A stretch of 64,000 nt of DNA from Pholiota molesta (GCA_014925825.1 JACGCK010000010.1:558001-622000); one strand, 5' to 3'. Shown: positions 22,039 through 33,761, counted from the first letter of the stretch. Notes: generated from the letters alone by a model not told the origin. A program made the numbers and translations.

Positions 22039-22938
22039 TAGTGCTTGAAAGTCCGGTCCGGTCCGGTCTTTTACCCTCCAAGGGCTTGGACCGAGACCGA
22101 GACCGGTCCATCTATTTTTAAAAAGCTCAAAAAACCGGACCGGACCGCATAAGACCGGTCCACTGCGGTCTTGTGCGGTCCAAAGACCGGTTCAGACCGG
22201 TTCATACTGGTAATATTTGCGTAGTAGACCGTATCTAGTACGTAGTACTTCAAATAATACGAAAATCGGTAGAGAAATGACTGAGAAACAATTAAAATAC
22301 TACCAAATGCAGTGGTTTAGCGCATTTTGTGATATCTCAGTCAATTCTCAACCAAATATTATTGTTGTATGCTTGTTAGAGAGGTAATTGTGACATCTAA
22401 CTGTACCCCAGTTTGCAAAAGGGCAATCCCTATATCGAACGAAGCATGGGCAAAAGCGTCTTTAAAGTAGTCAAAAAGAGTAGAAAACATAGATATTACT
22501 ATAGCTCAATCGAATATTTCGCAAATCTTAAGATCTAAATTGCATCTTGCAGATCTATATGTTTTTATTTGTACGCAAGTTTGCGAGAGGTACGCGCGCT
22601 TAACGTCTGAACTGCGGGTAAAAGCGTTTTTAAGCGCTCAAAGTAATTAGTTAAACAGAAATATTAATAACTTCGCCAATTCTCAAGCTAAAAATACGAT
22701 TTACACATCATTCGAAAGGACTTTTAACATTTTATAAGCCTACAGCATTTTAAAGCTAAAGACCGGTTGAGACCGGTCCAAACCGGTCTTTGATCGGTCC
22801 ATCTATTTTCCAAATCCTGTTGGACCGTGGACCGGACCGCGGTCTCTTTTCCGGTCCATCAATATTCCGGTCTTTTCCGGTTCAGGTCCGGTCCAGTCTC
22901 GGTCTTTTTCGGCCCTGAGACCGGACTTCGAAGCACTA
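22039..22938. mobile_element. 900-bp non-autonomous hAT MITE (TAGTGCTT family), intact copy
   Basis: Ends TAGTGCTTGAAAGTCCGGTC and, in reverse, TAGTGCTTCGAAGTCCGGTC. Flanks CATGATAT / CGTGATAT (22031-22038, 22939-22946) form an 8-bp duplication with one transition. The outer 130-170 bp on each side are GACCGGTCC iterons like those of the hAT element at 5032-13689. The core (about 22208-22745) has no gene and matches the core of the TAAGGC MITE at 6991-7990. It interrupts reverse transcriptase just after YLDD. Confidence 0.95.
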
Positions 22939-22946
22939 CGTGATAT

Positions 22947-23251
22947 GGTCAGAAACTGTTGAACAACACGAAAAGGATGTTCGCGCAGTTTTTGATGTGC
23001 TATCCAAAGCTTGCCTTTATGTCAATGAAAAGAAAACTGATTTATTTCAAACAGAAATAAATTTCCTGGGGCATAGAATTTCTGCAAAGGGAATTGAGGC
23101 CGACACCAAGAAAGTCGACACTATCTTGTCTTGGCCTGTCCCTAAGTCTGCCACCAAAACCCGCTCCTTTCTTGGACTCTTACGCTACATTGCTTCTTTC
23201 TTACCGAAACTCGCAGATTACACGGTTGTTCTATCAAAGATTCAAACTTGA
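22947..23251 (+). pseudogene. Gypsy pol, reverse transcriptase thumb
   Basis: WSETVEQHEKDVRAVFDVL, then FLGHRISAKGIEADTKK and RSFLGLLRYIASFLPKLADY, the usual connection before RNase H. The frame stops at TGA 23249-23251 because one base has been lost near 23245; the next frame (23248 on) continues the protein without a gap. Confidence 0.88.
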
Positions 23252-24243
23252 TAATGAAGGATGCTGATCAGAATTTTCCGCCATGGACGGAAGCCCATCA
23301 AGTGGCCTTTGACAGCATCAAGAAGTTGGTTATCTCTCGCGAGTGTCTGACAACCATTGACCTGGGTCTGCTCCCCACCCATAACATCTATGTTACGACC
23401 GACGCTAGTGATTTCTGTTCTGGTGCTGTTCTGTCTTTTGGGGAATCTTGGGAGACAGCGCATCCTGTTGCCTTCGATTCCATGACTTTCAAGGGTCCTC
23501 AGCTCAATTATCCCATTCACGAAAAGGAATTGCTCGCTATCATCCGCGCCTTGTCGAAATGGAGGGTGGATCTCTTAGGTGTGAAGTTCTTTGTTTATAC
23601 TGACCACAAAACATTGGAGAATTTCGACATTCAACAGGACCTCTCACAAAGACAAGCTCGCTGGATGGAGTTCATGTCGCAGTACGATGCTCGAATTGTA
23701 TATGTCAAAGGTGACAATAATATGGTCGCGGATGCTCTCTCGCACAGACCGAATGCATCGGTGGATGCTTCATTGTATGCCGAACGAAGGGCCAAGAATG
23801 CGTACACCTTCTGCACAGATGACTCCGATGACAACAAAATCGCTTCGGTCCTACCTGAAAATTGCGGCGCATGTTGGAGTGCCGCTGAGTATCTCAGCTC
23901 TGTCATGATTGATCCTGCTGACACTGTTAACAGTGTCTCAAGTGTGCTAACTATCACAGCTGATAAACAATTTCTAAAGGAAATCAAGTCCGGGTATACG
24001 ACTGACAAATGGGTACAGAATACATTGCTCAAAGGCCAACATGGCATCCCTGGTATCCAATGTCGTGATGGACTTTGGTACGTTGGCGATCGTTTGGTTA
24101 TTCCTCGAACTGGAAATGTTTGTGAAACACTATTCCGGCTAGCACACGACATCATGGGCCATTTCGGTTTCGACAAAACTTATGCGGCCTTACATGGGTC
24201 GTACTATTGGCCTAACATGCAAAAGGATTTGGAAACTGCTTAG
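23248..24243 (+). pseudogene. Gypsy pol, RNase H and integrase zinc-binding region
   Basis: RNase H motifs: YVTTDASDFCSGAVL (first Asp), EKELLAIIRAL (Glu), VYTDHKTLENF (Asp) and GDNNMVADALSHRP. The integrase N-terminal HHCC finger begins with the two His (LAHDIMGHFGF). The frame ends at TAG 24241-24243 between the His pair and the Cys pair; homologous sequence continues in the same frame. The stop is probably a changed Tyr codon (TAT/TAC), as this one is not explained by C-to-T. Confidence 0.88.
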
Positions 24244-25437
24244 GTGCCGGGTTGCGCCGACTGCCAGCGCAATAAAGGTTCTACTTCTAAACCTTCTGGC
24301 CCATTGCACCCCTTGCCTGTGCCGGATGCGCGTGGTGACTCTGTTGCTATTGACTTCATTGGACCCTTACCCAAGGATAAAGGTTTTGATATGATTGTTA
24401 CCTTCACTGATTGTTTAGGTTCCGATGTTCATTTGTATCCTTGCCATTCAAACATCACAGCGCCCGAGTTGGCGAAACTTTTCTTCTCCGGGTGGTACTG
24501 CGAAAATGGGCTGCCTTTGGAAATAATTTCGGATCGCGATAAGCTTTTCGTTTCTGCTTTCTGGAAAGCGCTTCATGTGCTGATGGGTACTAAAATCAAG
24601 ATGTCCTCTAGCTATCATCCACAAATGGATGGATCAAGCGAATGGACCAACAAGACTGTTAACCAACTACTATGTTATCACGTCGATAGGAATCAGACGG
24701 GCTGGGCTGATGCCTTGCCTATTGTACGTTTCAATATTATGAATTCTGTTAATGCTTCTACAGGTTTTACGCCTTTCGAATTGCGAATGGGCAAGAACGC
24801 AAGGGTTATTCCACCGCTAGTACCCAAATCGGAAGCTGATAGTACGCCCGAAGAGCTGCAAGCTTGGGATATTATACAAAAGCTGGAAGCGTTATCGCTC
24901 GAGGCTCAGGATAACCTTCTAATGGCTAAGATTTCACAATCTGCTCAAGCTAATAAATCGCATGCGCTAACTTTCCCATTCGTCGTAGGTGGACGCGTAC
25001 ATTTATCTACCTTGCATAGACGCGGTGAATACAAGCGCAGTGGCGATGGTCGTGTTGCAAAATTCATGCCTCGCTACGACGGTCCATATACTATCATTAA
25101 AGTCGACAAAGAACATTCAATGGTCACCTTGGATCTGCCGAATTCGCCCAACATTTTTCCGACCTTTCATACATCGAACGTCATCCCTTATGTTGAAAAT
25201 GACTGTGATCTTTTCCCTTCCCGCAAATTTGCGAAGCCTGCGCCTATCACCAATGACACTGGCGACAAGGAGTTTTACATCCATGACATCATTGACAAGC
25301 GCCCTTGTGGCCGTGGTTTCCACTACCTTGTCCGCTGGATGGGCTATGGCCCTGAAGACGACCGTTGGCTCCCTGGATCCAAACTGAAGGACACCGAGGC
25401 TCTTGATATCTGGTTGGCCAAGAAACGTGTGGTTTGA
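24244..25437 (+). pseudogene. Gypsy pol, integrase catalytic core and chromodomain
   Basis: It continues in frame from the TAG. The Cys pair of the zinc finger is GCADCQRNKGS. The catalytic triad is visible as AIDFIGPLP, ISDRDKLFVS and DGSSEWTNKT (D, D, E). A GPF/Y-like module (RYDGPYTIIKV) and FHTSNVIPY follow. The last ~55 residues are a chromodomain: FYIHDIIDKRPCGRGFHYL, then VRWMGYGPEDDRWLPGSKL. Stop at 25435-25437. This part is open throughout and would be functional apart from the upstream breaks. Confidence 0.9.
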
Positions 25438-25611
25438 GGTTTTTTTTGTATTACCTTTCTCTTCTTTGTTTGGCCAGCCGGTAGCTTTTTCCCACAGGGT
25501 TTTGATGCACCCACGCTGAGCATTGTATGTATGTTTTTCTGCTGCTATCCTTCCGTGTCTCTGTTTGCTTTTTTGCTTTGCTTTGCTTTCCTCCCCGGGG
25601 CTCATTTTTGT

Positions 25612-25624
25612 GGGTAGGGAGGGG
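25612..25624 (+). promoter_or_regulatory. Polypurine tract of the gypsy element
   Basis: GGGTAGGGAGGGG directly before the 3' LTR: the expected plus-strand primer. The 3' untranslated stretch 25438-25611 has no other feature. Confidence 0.85.
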
Positions 25625-25817
25625 TGTAATCATGGTCATATGATTACCACGTGACATCTATGTGTTCCTATATATTCCTTCCATTCATTCTACTTCTGCT
25701 TAGGACTCTCTCATCAAATTACCTCTACGTTACGTGTCTTCCCGAATACTATGTGGTCTTATTCTGTTCGCGTGAGTCTTAGTGTTTGCCAACGTGTCTC
25801 TACACGTTGGCCTTCCA
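25625..25817 (+). repeat. 3' LTR of the gypsy element
   Basis: 193 bp, matching 4513-4705. It is followed by the target copy GGCTA. Confidence 0.95.
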
Positions 25818-26361
25818 GGCTACTGCCTGATGGATATGGTGAATTATATCTAGGCATAAATGGTGGCATTGGTGGAGGAGGATACATATAAGTGTGAGGG
25901 TTGAATCCATACTGATAGCCTGTGGAAGGACCAACACCACCAGGCATAGAGCCAATCAGTGCAAAAGGTTGAATTTGTTGAGCAAAATCTGTGGCAGCAG
26001 GGGTGTTTGCGACCATTGTAGCAGTAGATGATGCCTTGGGCTCCAGTTTCTTGTCACCAATTTTGAGCACCTTAGGTGGGACAGTTGTCGAAGCATAACT
26101 ATGTGTCTGGCATAATATTTAGCAGGGTTGTAGAACAGGACAAATATAATGTGCCTTTTACCATTAGTATGGCCTATGTTCCAATCTCTTCCTTCGATAA
26201 CTGGTGATGATGGATTGTAAATTTGAGGCAGAATTTCCTGATATGTTCTTTGCATGTATTGTCTTTTTCGATCTGCTCGATCCACTGTGTTGCACTTTTC
26301 TTCTTGCTTGTAATCTTTGCAGGATCAAGTTCATTGGTGCTGTCTTCATTGGAATCAGTGG
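25818..26361 (-). pseudogene. Unknown minus-strand gene, upstream part (tail at 4143-4512)
   Basis: Minus-strand frames give TSKKKSATQWIEQIEKD, then NGKRHIIFVLFYNPAKYYAR and VLKIGDKKLEPKASS, and a Pro/Tyr/Met-rich stretch (YMYPPPPMPPFMPRYNSPY) that runs into the gypsy target site. At least two frame changes are needed to follow the protein (near 26200 and 26080), so it is broken. The 5' side is cut at 26361 by the MITE copy; beyond 38596 I could not find a convincing continuation. The Pro-rich linker joining two helical parts is typical of transposon-linked fungal proteins, but I do not know the family. Confidence 0.5.
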
Positions 26362-26742
26362 TAGTACTTGAAAGTCTGGTCTGGTCCGGTCTTTCACCCT
26401 TCAAGGGCTTGGACCAAGACCAAGACCAGTCCATCTATTTTTAAAATGCTCAAAAAAACTGGACTGGACTGCATAAGACTGGTCCACTGTGGTCTTGAGT
26501 GGTCCAAAGACTGGTTCAGACCGTTTATGGTCCAAACCAGTCTCAACTGGTCAGAGACCAGTCCAAACTGGTAACACTTGGGTAGTATAGTGTATCTAGT
26601 ATATATTACTTCAAAGAATACAAAAATCAGTGGAGAACTGAGTGAGAAACAATTAAAATACTAGCAAATGCAGTGGTTCAGCACATTTTGTGATATTTCA
26701 GTCAATTCTCAACCAAATATTATGGCTGTATGCTTGTTAGAG

Positions 26743-27530
26743 TATGCTCAGCCAAGTGCCAATTTATTCAAATACATATATATAGGACAAAAATATATAA
26801 CATATAACATTTTTTACATATACATCTACAGTCTGCATGCTAATATCTTAGCTAAATACAGAGTAACTTATGGGTTTTGTGCACACAAACAGAAAAGTGA
26901 CTGCATGTGCGTGAGCAGGAGTTGGAAAAAAATGTATATATACCACATGTATATAAATGGGAAATATATTGTGAATGTATTGATATATTTATTTGAAAAC
27001 ATGTTGATTTGCATGTGCAAACAGACTTTCTCTGCATGCAAACAGACTTTGTGCGTGCACGAGCAGACTGTGCGCGTGCAAACAGCCACCAACCGGGCCG
27101 GGTTGCCAAGAGTCCGACACGGCCATCAGCAAGCCATTAGACCATAGCTGGCAGTCCTCCTCGAATAAAATCAGAGGCATGTATGGCTAAGGTATGTGTT
27201 ATATACTGTTAGAAAGCTACAAGCTACAGGAATCTAACCATGTGGCTTGCTAACATTTCTGGTGGGGTGTTGCAAGGTTATGAGGGCAAATATATGTATG
27301 AGCAACTGTGTGGCTGTGCTTTTACCCAGCCTGCACTTAAGTTGTCCTAGGGTAGGAATCAGAGGCATGTATGGCTAAGGTATGTGTTATATACTTATAG
27401 ATTACAGGAATCTAACTATGTGGTTTACTAACATTTCTGGTGAGGTGTTGCAAGGTTATGAGGACATCAGTCCATGTCTGCCACCCAAAAGGGTACTTGA
27501 AGCTGTTGCCAAATCTGTGCAAACAACATG
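26743..27530 (+). repeat. Left long terminal inverted repeat of the 10.1-kb element
   Basis: Inverted match to 36060-36858. It contains an internal direct duplication of ~110 bp (about 27165-27285 and 27357-27465) that is present on the other side too. The open frame at 26668-27147 lies across the MITE/repeat border and is not a gene. Confidence 0.88.
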
Positions 27531-27805
27531 AACACGTCACACCTCTTCTGTAGCTTTGTTGAATCTACTTGGCCTCTCCCTCTCTGGCTCTTCTGGTGTC
27601 TTATGCCTGAGTTTAGGGAATTCTACTCCCACTTTGCCCTCCTATTCTGGCTTTTTTACTACTATCTGGCAAAGGACACAAACTGGACACTTATTGGCAT
27701 CTGGGCAGATCTGACTGAGGCTGAAGTCAAGCATACAGGACAGTGCAAAGATGGGTCTTGTTCAATGCTTGGACAACACCTGTACCTTTAAATGAGGATC
27801 TAACC

Positions 27806-30150
27806 ATGGCCAGACCTCTATCTACCCTCCAACCTTTTGCCAAACCAAGAGCAAAGCGGCCAAAGGAGTTCTCTCCCCTCCTGACCTTTCAACACTCCAA
27901 TTACAAGACATTGAGCATAGTCCAAGAGCGATCTTTCTCAACTTTGGGATCCTAAGATTAAAGGTATGCTTTTCTATTAGCCTTTATGGCACATTTGATG
28001 TGTTCTAATACAATATATTATCGCTTTAGGTTGCCTATTCATATGTCGATCCAAGTATATAGAAGAGAACAGTGGGAAATAATGATTCGGTCAGTAAAAA
28101 AAGAGGTATGTGGTCCATTTAATATTCTGTTCACTCTATCACTTATGTTATTCTTAGGATTGAGGTAAAATTGGCCTTGCTCTTGAGTTCAAAGACTACT
28201 TTATTGTCTTTATTACCAATGATCTCATTTTTCAGGTAAGATAATATGCAGATATATCCCATTCTTTCCCTCCTCATCCATCGTCTTTGTCTCTAGCCAG
28301 AATGGGAGGAGATGAAACCTGCTTCTCCTTCCACTGCTCCATTGCCACCCCCTCCTCCAATTTTTGATGACTATCCTCAATTTCTGGAAGGTGTTGTGGA
28401 TTGGATTGAGCAACAAGCACATGGTAGGCATGTAGGACTAGCTTGTGAGGCTGTGAGAGCAGGTCAGGATGCATGGTTTGGTGTTGGTGTCTATACAGTT
28501 TGTGAGCTTTTCTTCGATGCTGGTATGTGTTTCATTTCCAAAACAAAAAGATGTTTCCTCTAACTTTTATGTCTAGGTATATCGCCTTTTCTCACAGAAG
28601 CAGAGGTTTTTGACTGCCCTTCAAGAACGGCCCAACTTTGTGAAGTGTTCTTTTCATATGCATATCGATCAAAGGAGATTATGTATGTGGTTGTATTTAA
28701 ACTGTTTCAACAATTTTAACGATTATGACAGGTCTCTTTTGAGACCAGCCCTTTTCAACACTGTTTTAGCACCAACTGAAGACCAGCATCTCAAATACTA
28801 CACCTGGCTCCATATTTATTCAAAGGATAAGGCCAATATACTGGAACATATGGTAAAGCTGGTCAATAATTATAATGTATGTTCTTATCAATTGTTCTTT
28901 TATTTGATGGGTTTAATGAATCATTCTCCTTAGGACATATTAGATCATTTGGAGAAATCTCCTAATATCTGGTACCGTGATGCTATAGACCGTTATATTT
29001 GGGACATATTCCACTCTATTTATGCGATGTGTTCGACAAGAAAACTCTCAATCTGGGGCACCTTATCTTTGATCAAGAATACTGGAGCATATCAGGTGGT
29101 CCAAGATCTGTTGCTTTAGATCCTCTTTCTGATATGTTCCTTTGTCGAGGTATAGTCTGATTTAATAATATTTGCCATAATTTGACAGTTGGTAGGCCTT
29201 ATCAAATCAGGCAACCACTTGGACTTGCCTTATTACACCACCCTATACCCCGGAGAAAAACGACGGCTTTGGCCAATATATGCATATTCTGCACGAAAGC
29301 AAATTTGGTCAATTGTTCGATCATATCCAAGGAAGGGCCTTAAGGAGTATGTTCTCTTCTTTTTCATATGCATTCTTTGTTGACTGTCAGATAGATCGGA
29401 GCTCAGTAAAGATATAATCCACCATATTGGGCCTGATCAAACAAGAATGCTATTCAAAACAACTGTGAAAAGTGGCAATGCTGTCACAATTGGACCTTTG
29501 GAATACTGTGGTAATGGCTGCATCATACGACTTCCTTCTGGAGAGAAAAAGTATGTTCATTGTTTTCACATTTATATTTAATATTTATCAATTGTCTTCA
29601 AGACTTGTCCTCACCCACCATTCCGATCCTCAGCTTTCAACCTCTGAGGTTATCAAAAAGGCAAAAGCTAAATTTTGGGCATTAAATAAACTAGGCTGTA
29701 TAGGATCAGCAAAAACCACAATGACATCTAGCCAGCACTCAGCCCAAGAAAAGTATATCAATAAGGCATTGTATAATCATGGTATTGCTACTGCATATAA
29801 TTTACCTCTAGAGCCAACCCAGTCCGACTTGGATACTCTCTTTAATTCCTCCAATACACCTTTGTTGATACCATCTGACGATCATATGGATATGTCAATG
29901 TCATCTAGCTCCTCATCCTTCTTGTTATCCCCATCTTCTAAACACTCATCCTCTATTCTTCGCTTATCATCCCCACCTTCCTCTATCCTCATCATCTCCA
30001 CCTAGACATAACTCTCCTCCCCCAAAGAAAAGATGGATTAGTCAAGACAAAGGTCTAGCAATGGCAACTCAGGTAGATGGAATAGAAAATTTACCAATAA
30101 TTCTTACTTTAGATAGTGGGACTAGATTAAAGATTAAAGCGTCAACATAA
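27806..30150 (+). pseudogene. Unknown gene A of the 10.1-kb element
   Basis: Best start is ATG 27806 (ACCATGGC; MARPLSTLQPFAKPRAKRP). Exons then follow with GT-AG introns: about 28029-28105 (YRREQWEIMIRSVKKE), 28159-28235 (IGLALEFKDYFIVF), 28297-28523 (a Pro run then FLEGVVDWIEQQAHGRH and VRAGQDAWFGVGVYTVCELF), 28577 on, 29189-29350 (GNHLDLPYYTTLYPGEKRR, RKQIWSIVRSYPRKGL) and 29393-30150. Near 29930 a one-base shift moves the frame; the tail reads KKRWISQDKGLAMATQ, ending TAA 30148. Stops in exon 1 (TAA twice) and exon 3 (TGA) fit C-to-T change. It is a conserved-looking soluble protein of ~600 residues; no catalytic motif recognised. It ends 8 bp from the opposite gene. Confidence 0.55.
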
Positions 30151-30158
30151 TTTGTAAT

Positions 30159-31383
30159 TTATTCATTAAGAAAAACAGGATCAGTAGGAATAGAAAGATT
30201 GTCCAATCGATAAGCTTTCAAAAAAATTTCTGTTACCTTCTCAATAAAAACTTGTTCCACCTGGAAAATATCGCCTTGTCTGAGTTTGGTGACGCCTTTA
30301 CTCTTGCATGCAAAGTTCAAGCTGGAGGGAAAGAACATTCCAGTGAGAGAATCTGCAATCTGAGATAGCACCATTGAATCTTTTCCTACTAGCTTGGATG
30401 CAATGATTGTCGACCATCCTTTCTTCCAACTTTCTTTGCATTTCACATGTGTCTTGCAAATGTTGTCCTGTGGCAGTGTGGGTGGGGTCAAAGCCATAAG
30501 TGTCCTTTTGACATCTATCCCTTCCAATCCCCTAGCAATAGTAGAAAATGCTATGAGTCCCATTTCCTCAACTTCTTCCTCCATTATTGCACGGATGTGT
30601 TTTCCATCTTTCGACCTTGTCATGAGCTCTTGTACTGCTGGAACAACAAATTCAGAAATATGGAATGTTTGAGCAAGGTAGAGTCGGCAAGAAGAGGCAA
30701 GAGGGGGTTGTAAGAGATTGAGCTGTTCAACTGCCCATGTCTTGCCATCATCAATAATCTGCTGCTGACAGTCTACAGACAGTAAGGATACCAAGTAAAT
30801 TGTCCACATCAAACTTGGATCCTGATTGCCATGATCTAAAAAAATTAAAACCATAAATTTAAAATTGTGTCATCTAGGGAAGAAAGAGCATACAAGTCAT
30901 CAAACCACTTAAGGAAGGCATCAAATTCTTTGACTGTAATTTCAGGGATATGGACTGGGCTTTCTTCTGTTCCTTTGTTGCTGATATTTGAAGGAAGACC
31001 AAAGATCGATCTGATGGTCTCAGAGTATTTCTCTAGACATCCAAGGTTGACACTAAATATGGTGTTGTCCTCAAACTAAGTAGATCATAGAGTTTGAGCT
31101 CGAAGAACAATAGGTAAACTATTTAATATGAAATACTCACAAGAAGGGCCATATCCTGACTATTACTCCAAGACAATGTCCCAGGGTGCCGTTTCCACTG
31201 CATTGATTGATGCTGATCCAAACTCCCAGCACCAACCAAATCAACTTCCATGTTGTTGCCAGGTTTATCACTAGATTCTGGGACAGATAAAGTAGATAGA
31301 ACCATTGGTAGAATTATTTGGAGTGAATATGCCTGGGGTAAAAGACAGACTAGTCGGAAGACAAGGGGGATCCTTAAGATCAT
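30159..31383 (-). pseudogene. BTB/POZ-like protein of the 10.1-kb element
   Basis: Read on the minus strand, exon 1 runs from 31383 (or a later ATG) to 31141, exon 2 from 31075 to about 30895, and the last exon from about 30843 to 30159. Exon 2 holds FSVNLGCLEKYSETIRSIFGL, then VHIPEITVKEFDAFLKWFDD, the strand-helix pattern of the fungal BTB fold. The last exon has the helical tail usual in these proteins (WAVEQLNLL, YLAQTFHISEFVVPAVQEL, MEEEVEEMGLIAFSTIARG, CKESWKKGW). BTB proteins are protein-binding scaffolds, often cullin adaptors or chromatin factors. The junction of exons 2 and 3 does not keep frame with the only good donor, so there is a defect or an unusual splice. It is transcribed away from the integrase gene with a ~165-bp shared upstream region. 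Confidence 0.6.
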
Positions 31384-31548
31384 CCACTGGATCAGTTGTC
31401 AATAAACATTCATTTATAAATAGCCATCGTAACAGCCCGTAAGTAGATCATGTTATCTCCCTAAAATTAGAAATCTGCATTTAGATACCTTTCAGATTGA
31501 AGCATTCACTCTGTCTGGCTTATCATTCCCTCTACATCTACATCAATC

Positions 31549-33443
31549 ATGTCTTTGCCAAGCTTGCCTACATCAGTAAACCCCCGTTCACCAAATTTTC
31601 TCAATGCAATTCAATCACTTCAAAATATATATTCTACAGCATTTAGCTTGGTCACACAAGGAAACATCAACACCCAACATGCAATATTTCATCAAAATGC
31701 AATTTCACAAAATGCTGTACCACTTCTTCTCATTCTGGAATCAGTTTCACATGAAGAAGAATTACCAAAAGAATGGATTCTAGAATGCACCCAAATGTTT
31801 GGAACATTGATTGCCCAGTTGTCTGAAATAGAACAGACATCTCAAGGACGGTAAGTTCCATAATTGTAAAGTCACTATCAGGTTTTTATCAGTTGTTGTG
31901 ATCTAGTGAAACCACAAATGTGAAGATTCCCAATCCTGTTACAACAATTCATACAAAAAGACGTGGTTGTCCCAGAAAACATATTAATCCAGAGTTTCTC
32001 TGCAATGCAATGGATCCCAGAAGAAATATCACCTTAGCCAATCTTGCAAGACAACTAGGAGTCAACCGTGATACTCTCCAAAAGGAACTCAAGAGAAATA
32101 ATATTGCAATGGGGTTCTCAAAGATTCTTAACAAAGATTTGGACGACATTGTGAAGTCCTTTTGACAGACAAATCCAGAATCAGGAAATGGATATGCCAT
32201 TGGTTATCTTTGAAAACACAATCTTCACATCCAATGGTCCCAAGTACAGGCTTCTATTTCCAGAGTCAACTGATTAGGCCAGATTTTACAATGCCAGGCA
32301 AGAAAGAAGGTACAAAGATGACGATACAATGTGGCATGCCCAAATGCTCTTTGGCATATCAATGGTCATCATAAATTAATCTTGTGGGGAATTGTCATAC
32401 ATGGATGTGTTGATGGCTACTCTCGAACGGTATGTATCTCTGCCAAATTAGCTTTACATATATTTAAAGATCTTATTAGATTACTGGGCTAAGAGCAAGC
32501 AACAACAATAAGGCATTGACAGTCTTGGAAATGTTTTTGGATGCTATCTTGGAGTATGGCATTCCTGCATGGATCCATGGTGATCAAGGAGGAGAGAACC
32601 GCGATGTTTCTATTTTGATGATTCTGATCCAAGGTTTACAGTGTGCTAGTTTTATGTGGGGATCATCTACCCATAATTCTCAAATCGCACGTCTCTGGGT
32701 GGAGGTCGGAACCCAATTTGCAAGATGCTGGAAAGCCTTTTTCTTACAGCTAGAGGGACACCATCAACTTGATCGATATGATTCACAACATCTGTGGCTT
32801 CTCCACTTTCTCTTCCTCAATCTAATCAATAAAGACTGTGACAATTTTAAGGAAACCTGGAACACTCATCCAATTTCTGGAGAAGGGCACTATCAAAGTC
32901 CAAATGTAAGTTCTATTTTTCTGTTATATGAAGTAAATCAATTAATTTGAAACCAACAAGGATATGCAGTTACTGGGACAGCTTGAGCATGGTGTCTATG
33001 TTGATGAATGCGATCAACTTAGCTTGGAAGATATTCAACAAAACTATGGCACCTATGGTACCCCTGTTACTCGGATTACTGGACAATCAGGGGCAGGACA
33101 TCCAGTTGACGAAGAAGATTTTATTCCAATTGCAAGCGATAACACCAATGATGCTGCCGACTGGGCTGATATAGAAAATGCTCGGGAAGAAACACTACCT
33201 AATATTCAACATGAACCCATTGCTGTTCCCAACCATTCAAATCCATTTACAGAACAACAAATGATCACATTTACTTCTACATTGAATCACTATACAACAA
33301 TTGGCTTTAATCCATCTGGCTATGGTCTATTGGATGACAAATGGGATAATTTGACATATCCTGTTATTGGTGTTATTCCTGCTGGCAGACATGGCACAAA
33401 GGAGATTCATATAGGACTTCCGGAACATATATGGCATTCCTGA
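31549..33443 (+). pseudogene. Integrase-type (rve/DDE) transposase of the 10.1-kb element
   Basis: Four exons, 31549-31850, 31907-32429, 32480-32905 and 32961-33443, add to exactly 578 codons. The N-terminus is helical; residues ~105-190 have a helix-turn-helix (GCPRKHINPEFL, ITLANLARQLGVNRDTLQKEL). The core begins ALWHINGHHKLILWGIVIHG. Acidic residues are D270 (VDGYSRT) and D310 (HGDQGGEN). Position 345, 34 residues further on, is Ala in QIARLW where I recall Glu (IERLW) in relatives, so the active site seems lost. Four TGA codons (32163, 32211, 32271, 32319) stand in one exon, probably all from CGA. The tail is acidic and ends near GVIPAGRHG. It would cut and join the ends of the element. 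Dead copy. Confidence 0.8.
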
Positions 33444-33761
33444 GCAGAGGTTTGGGGTTGAGCATTATTTATTATGAATTTTCTATTGTATCAAGTTGAT
33501 GGTAATTAGAGCAGCACTATATGATTATTTTGTGGACATTCATGGGCTTTGTTTAGATACTTGATATGATTCGAATGGGTCACTAATAACTGTCTGCCAA
33601 GGCAAGTGACAAGTAGCCATCATTTGTTAGTGGAGACATGTCACAATATTTAACATTGGAGTTGGTCAAAGGAACCACATCACTTCCCTCTCTATTTTCA
33701 CTTTCCACCCACAAACACCGACTTTTTTACTCACCAACAACGCCACTCTTTATACTACACC

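Larger units (their letters stand above)
4513..25817 (+). mobile_element. Ty3/gypsy chromovirus, complete but multiply interrupted
   Basis: Bounded by two 193-bp LTRs (4513-4705 and 25625-25817) that start TGTAATCATGG and end TTCCA, and by a perfect 5-bp target duplication GGCTA (4508-4512 and 25818-25822). Order of parts: gag with zinc knuckle and protease, then a separate pol frame with reverse transcriptase, RNase H, integrase and a C-terminal chromodomain. Chromodomain integrases of this group guide insertion towards marked chromatin. Subtracting the nested hAT, the gag-only LTR element and the 900-bp MITE leaves about 5.9 kb, a normal size. LTRs differ at only a few positions by eye, all transitions in the part I compared. 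Pol has one frameshift and one stop, so this copy is not autonomous. Confidence 0.95.

Noticed and set aside
22039..22938. A spliceosomal intron in gypsy pol
   Set aside because: No GT-AG borders; instead inverted ends and an 8-bp duplication identify an insertion.
26668..27147. 159-codon plus-strand frame with Cys-rich repeats
   Set aside because: It crosses the border between MITE core and the long inverted repeat, and a mirrored frame exists at the other repeat; sequence is AT-rich and non-coding in character.
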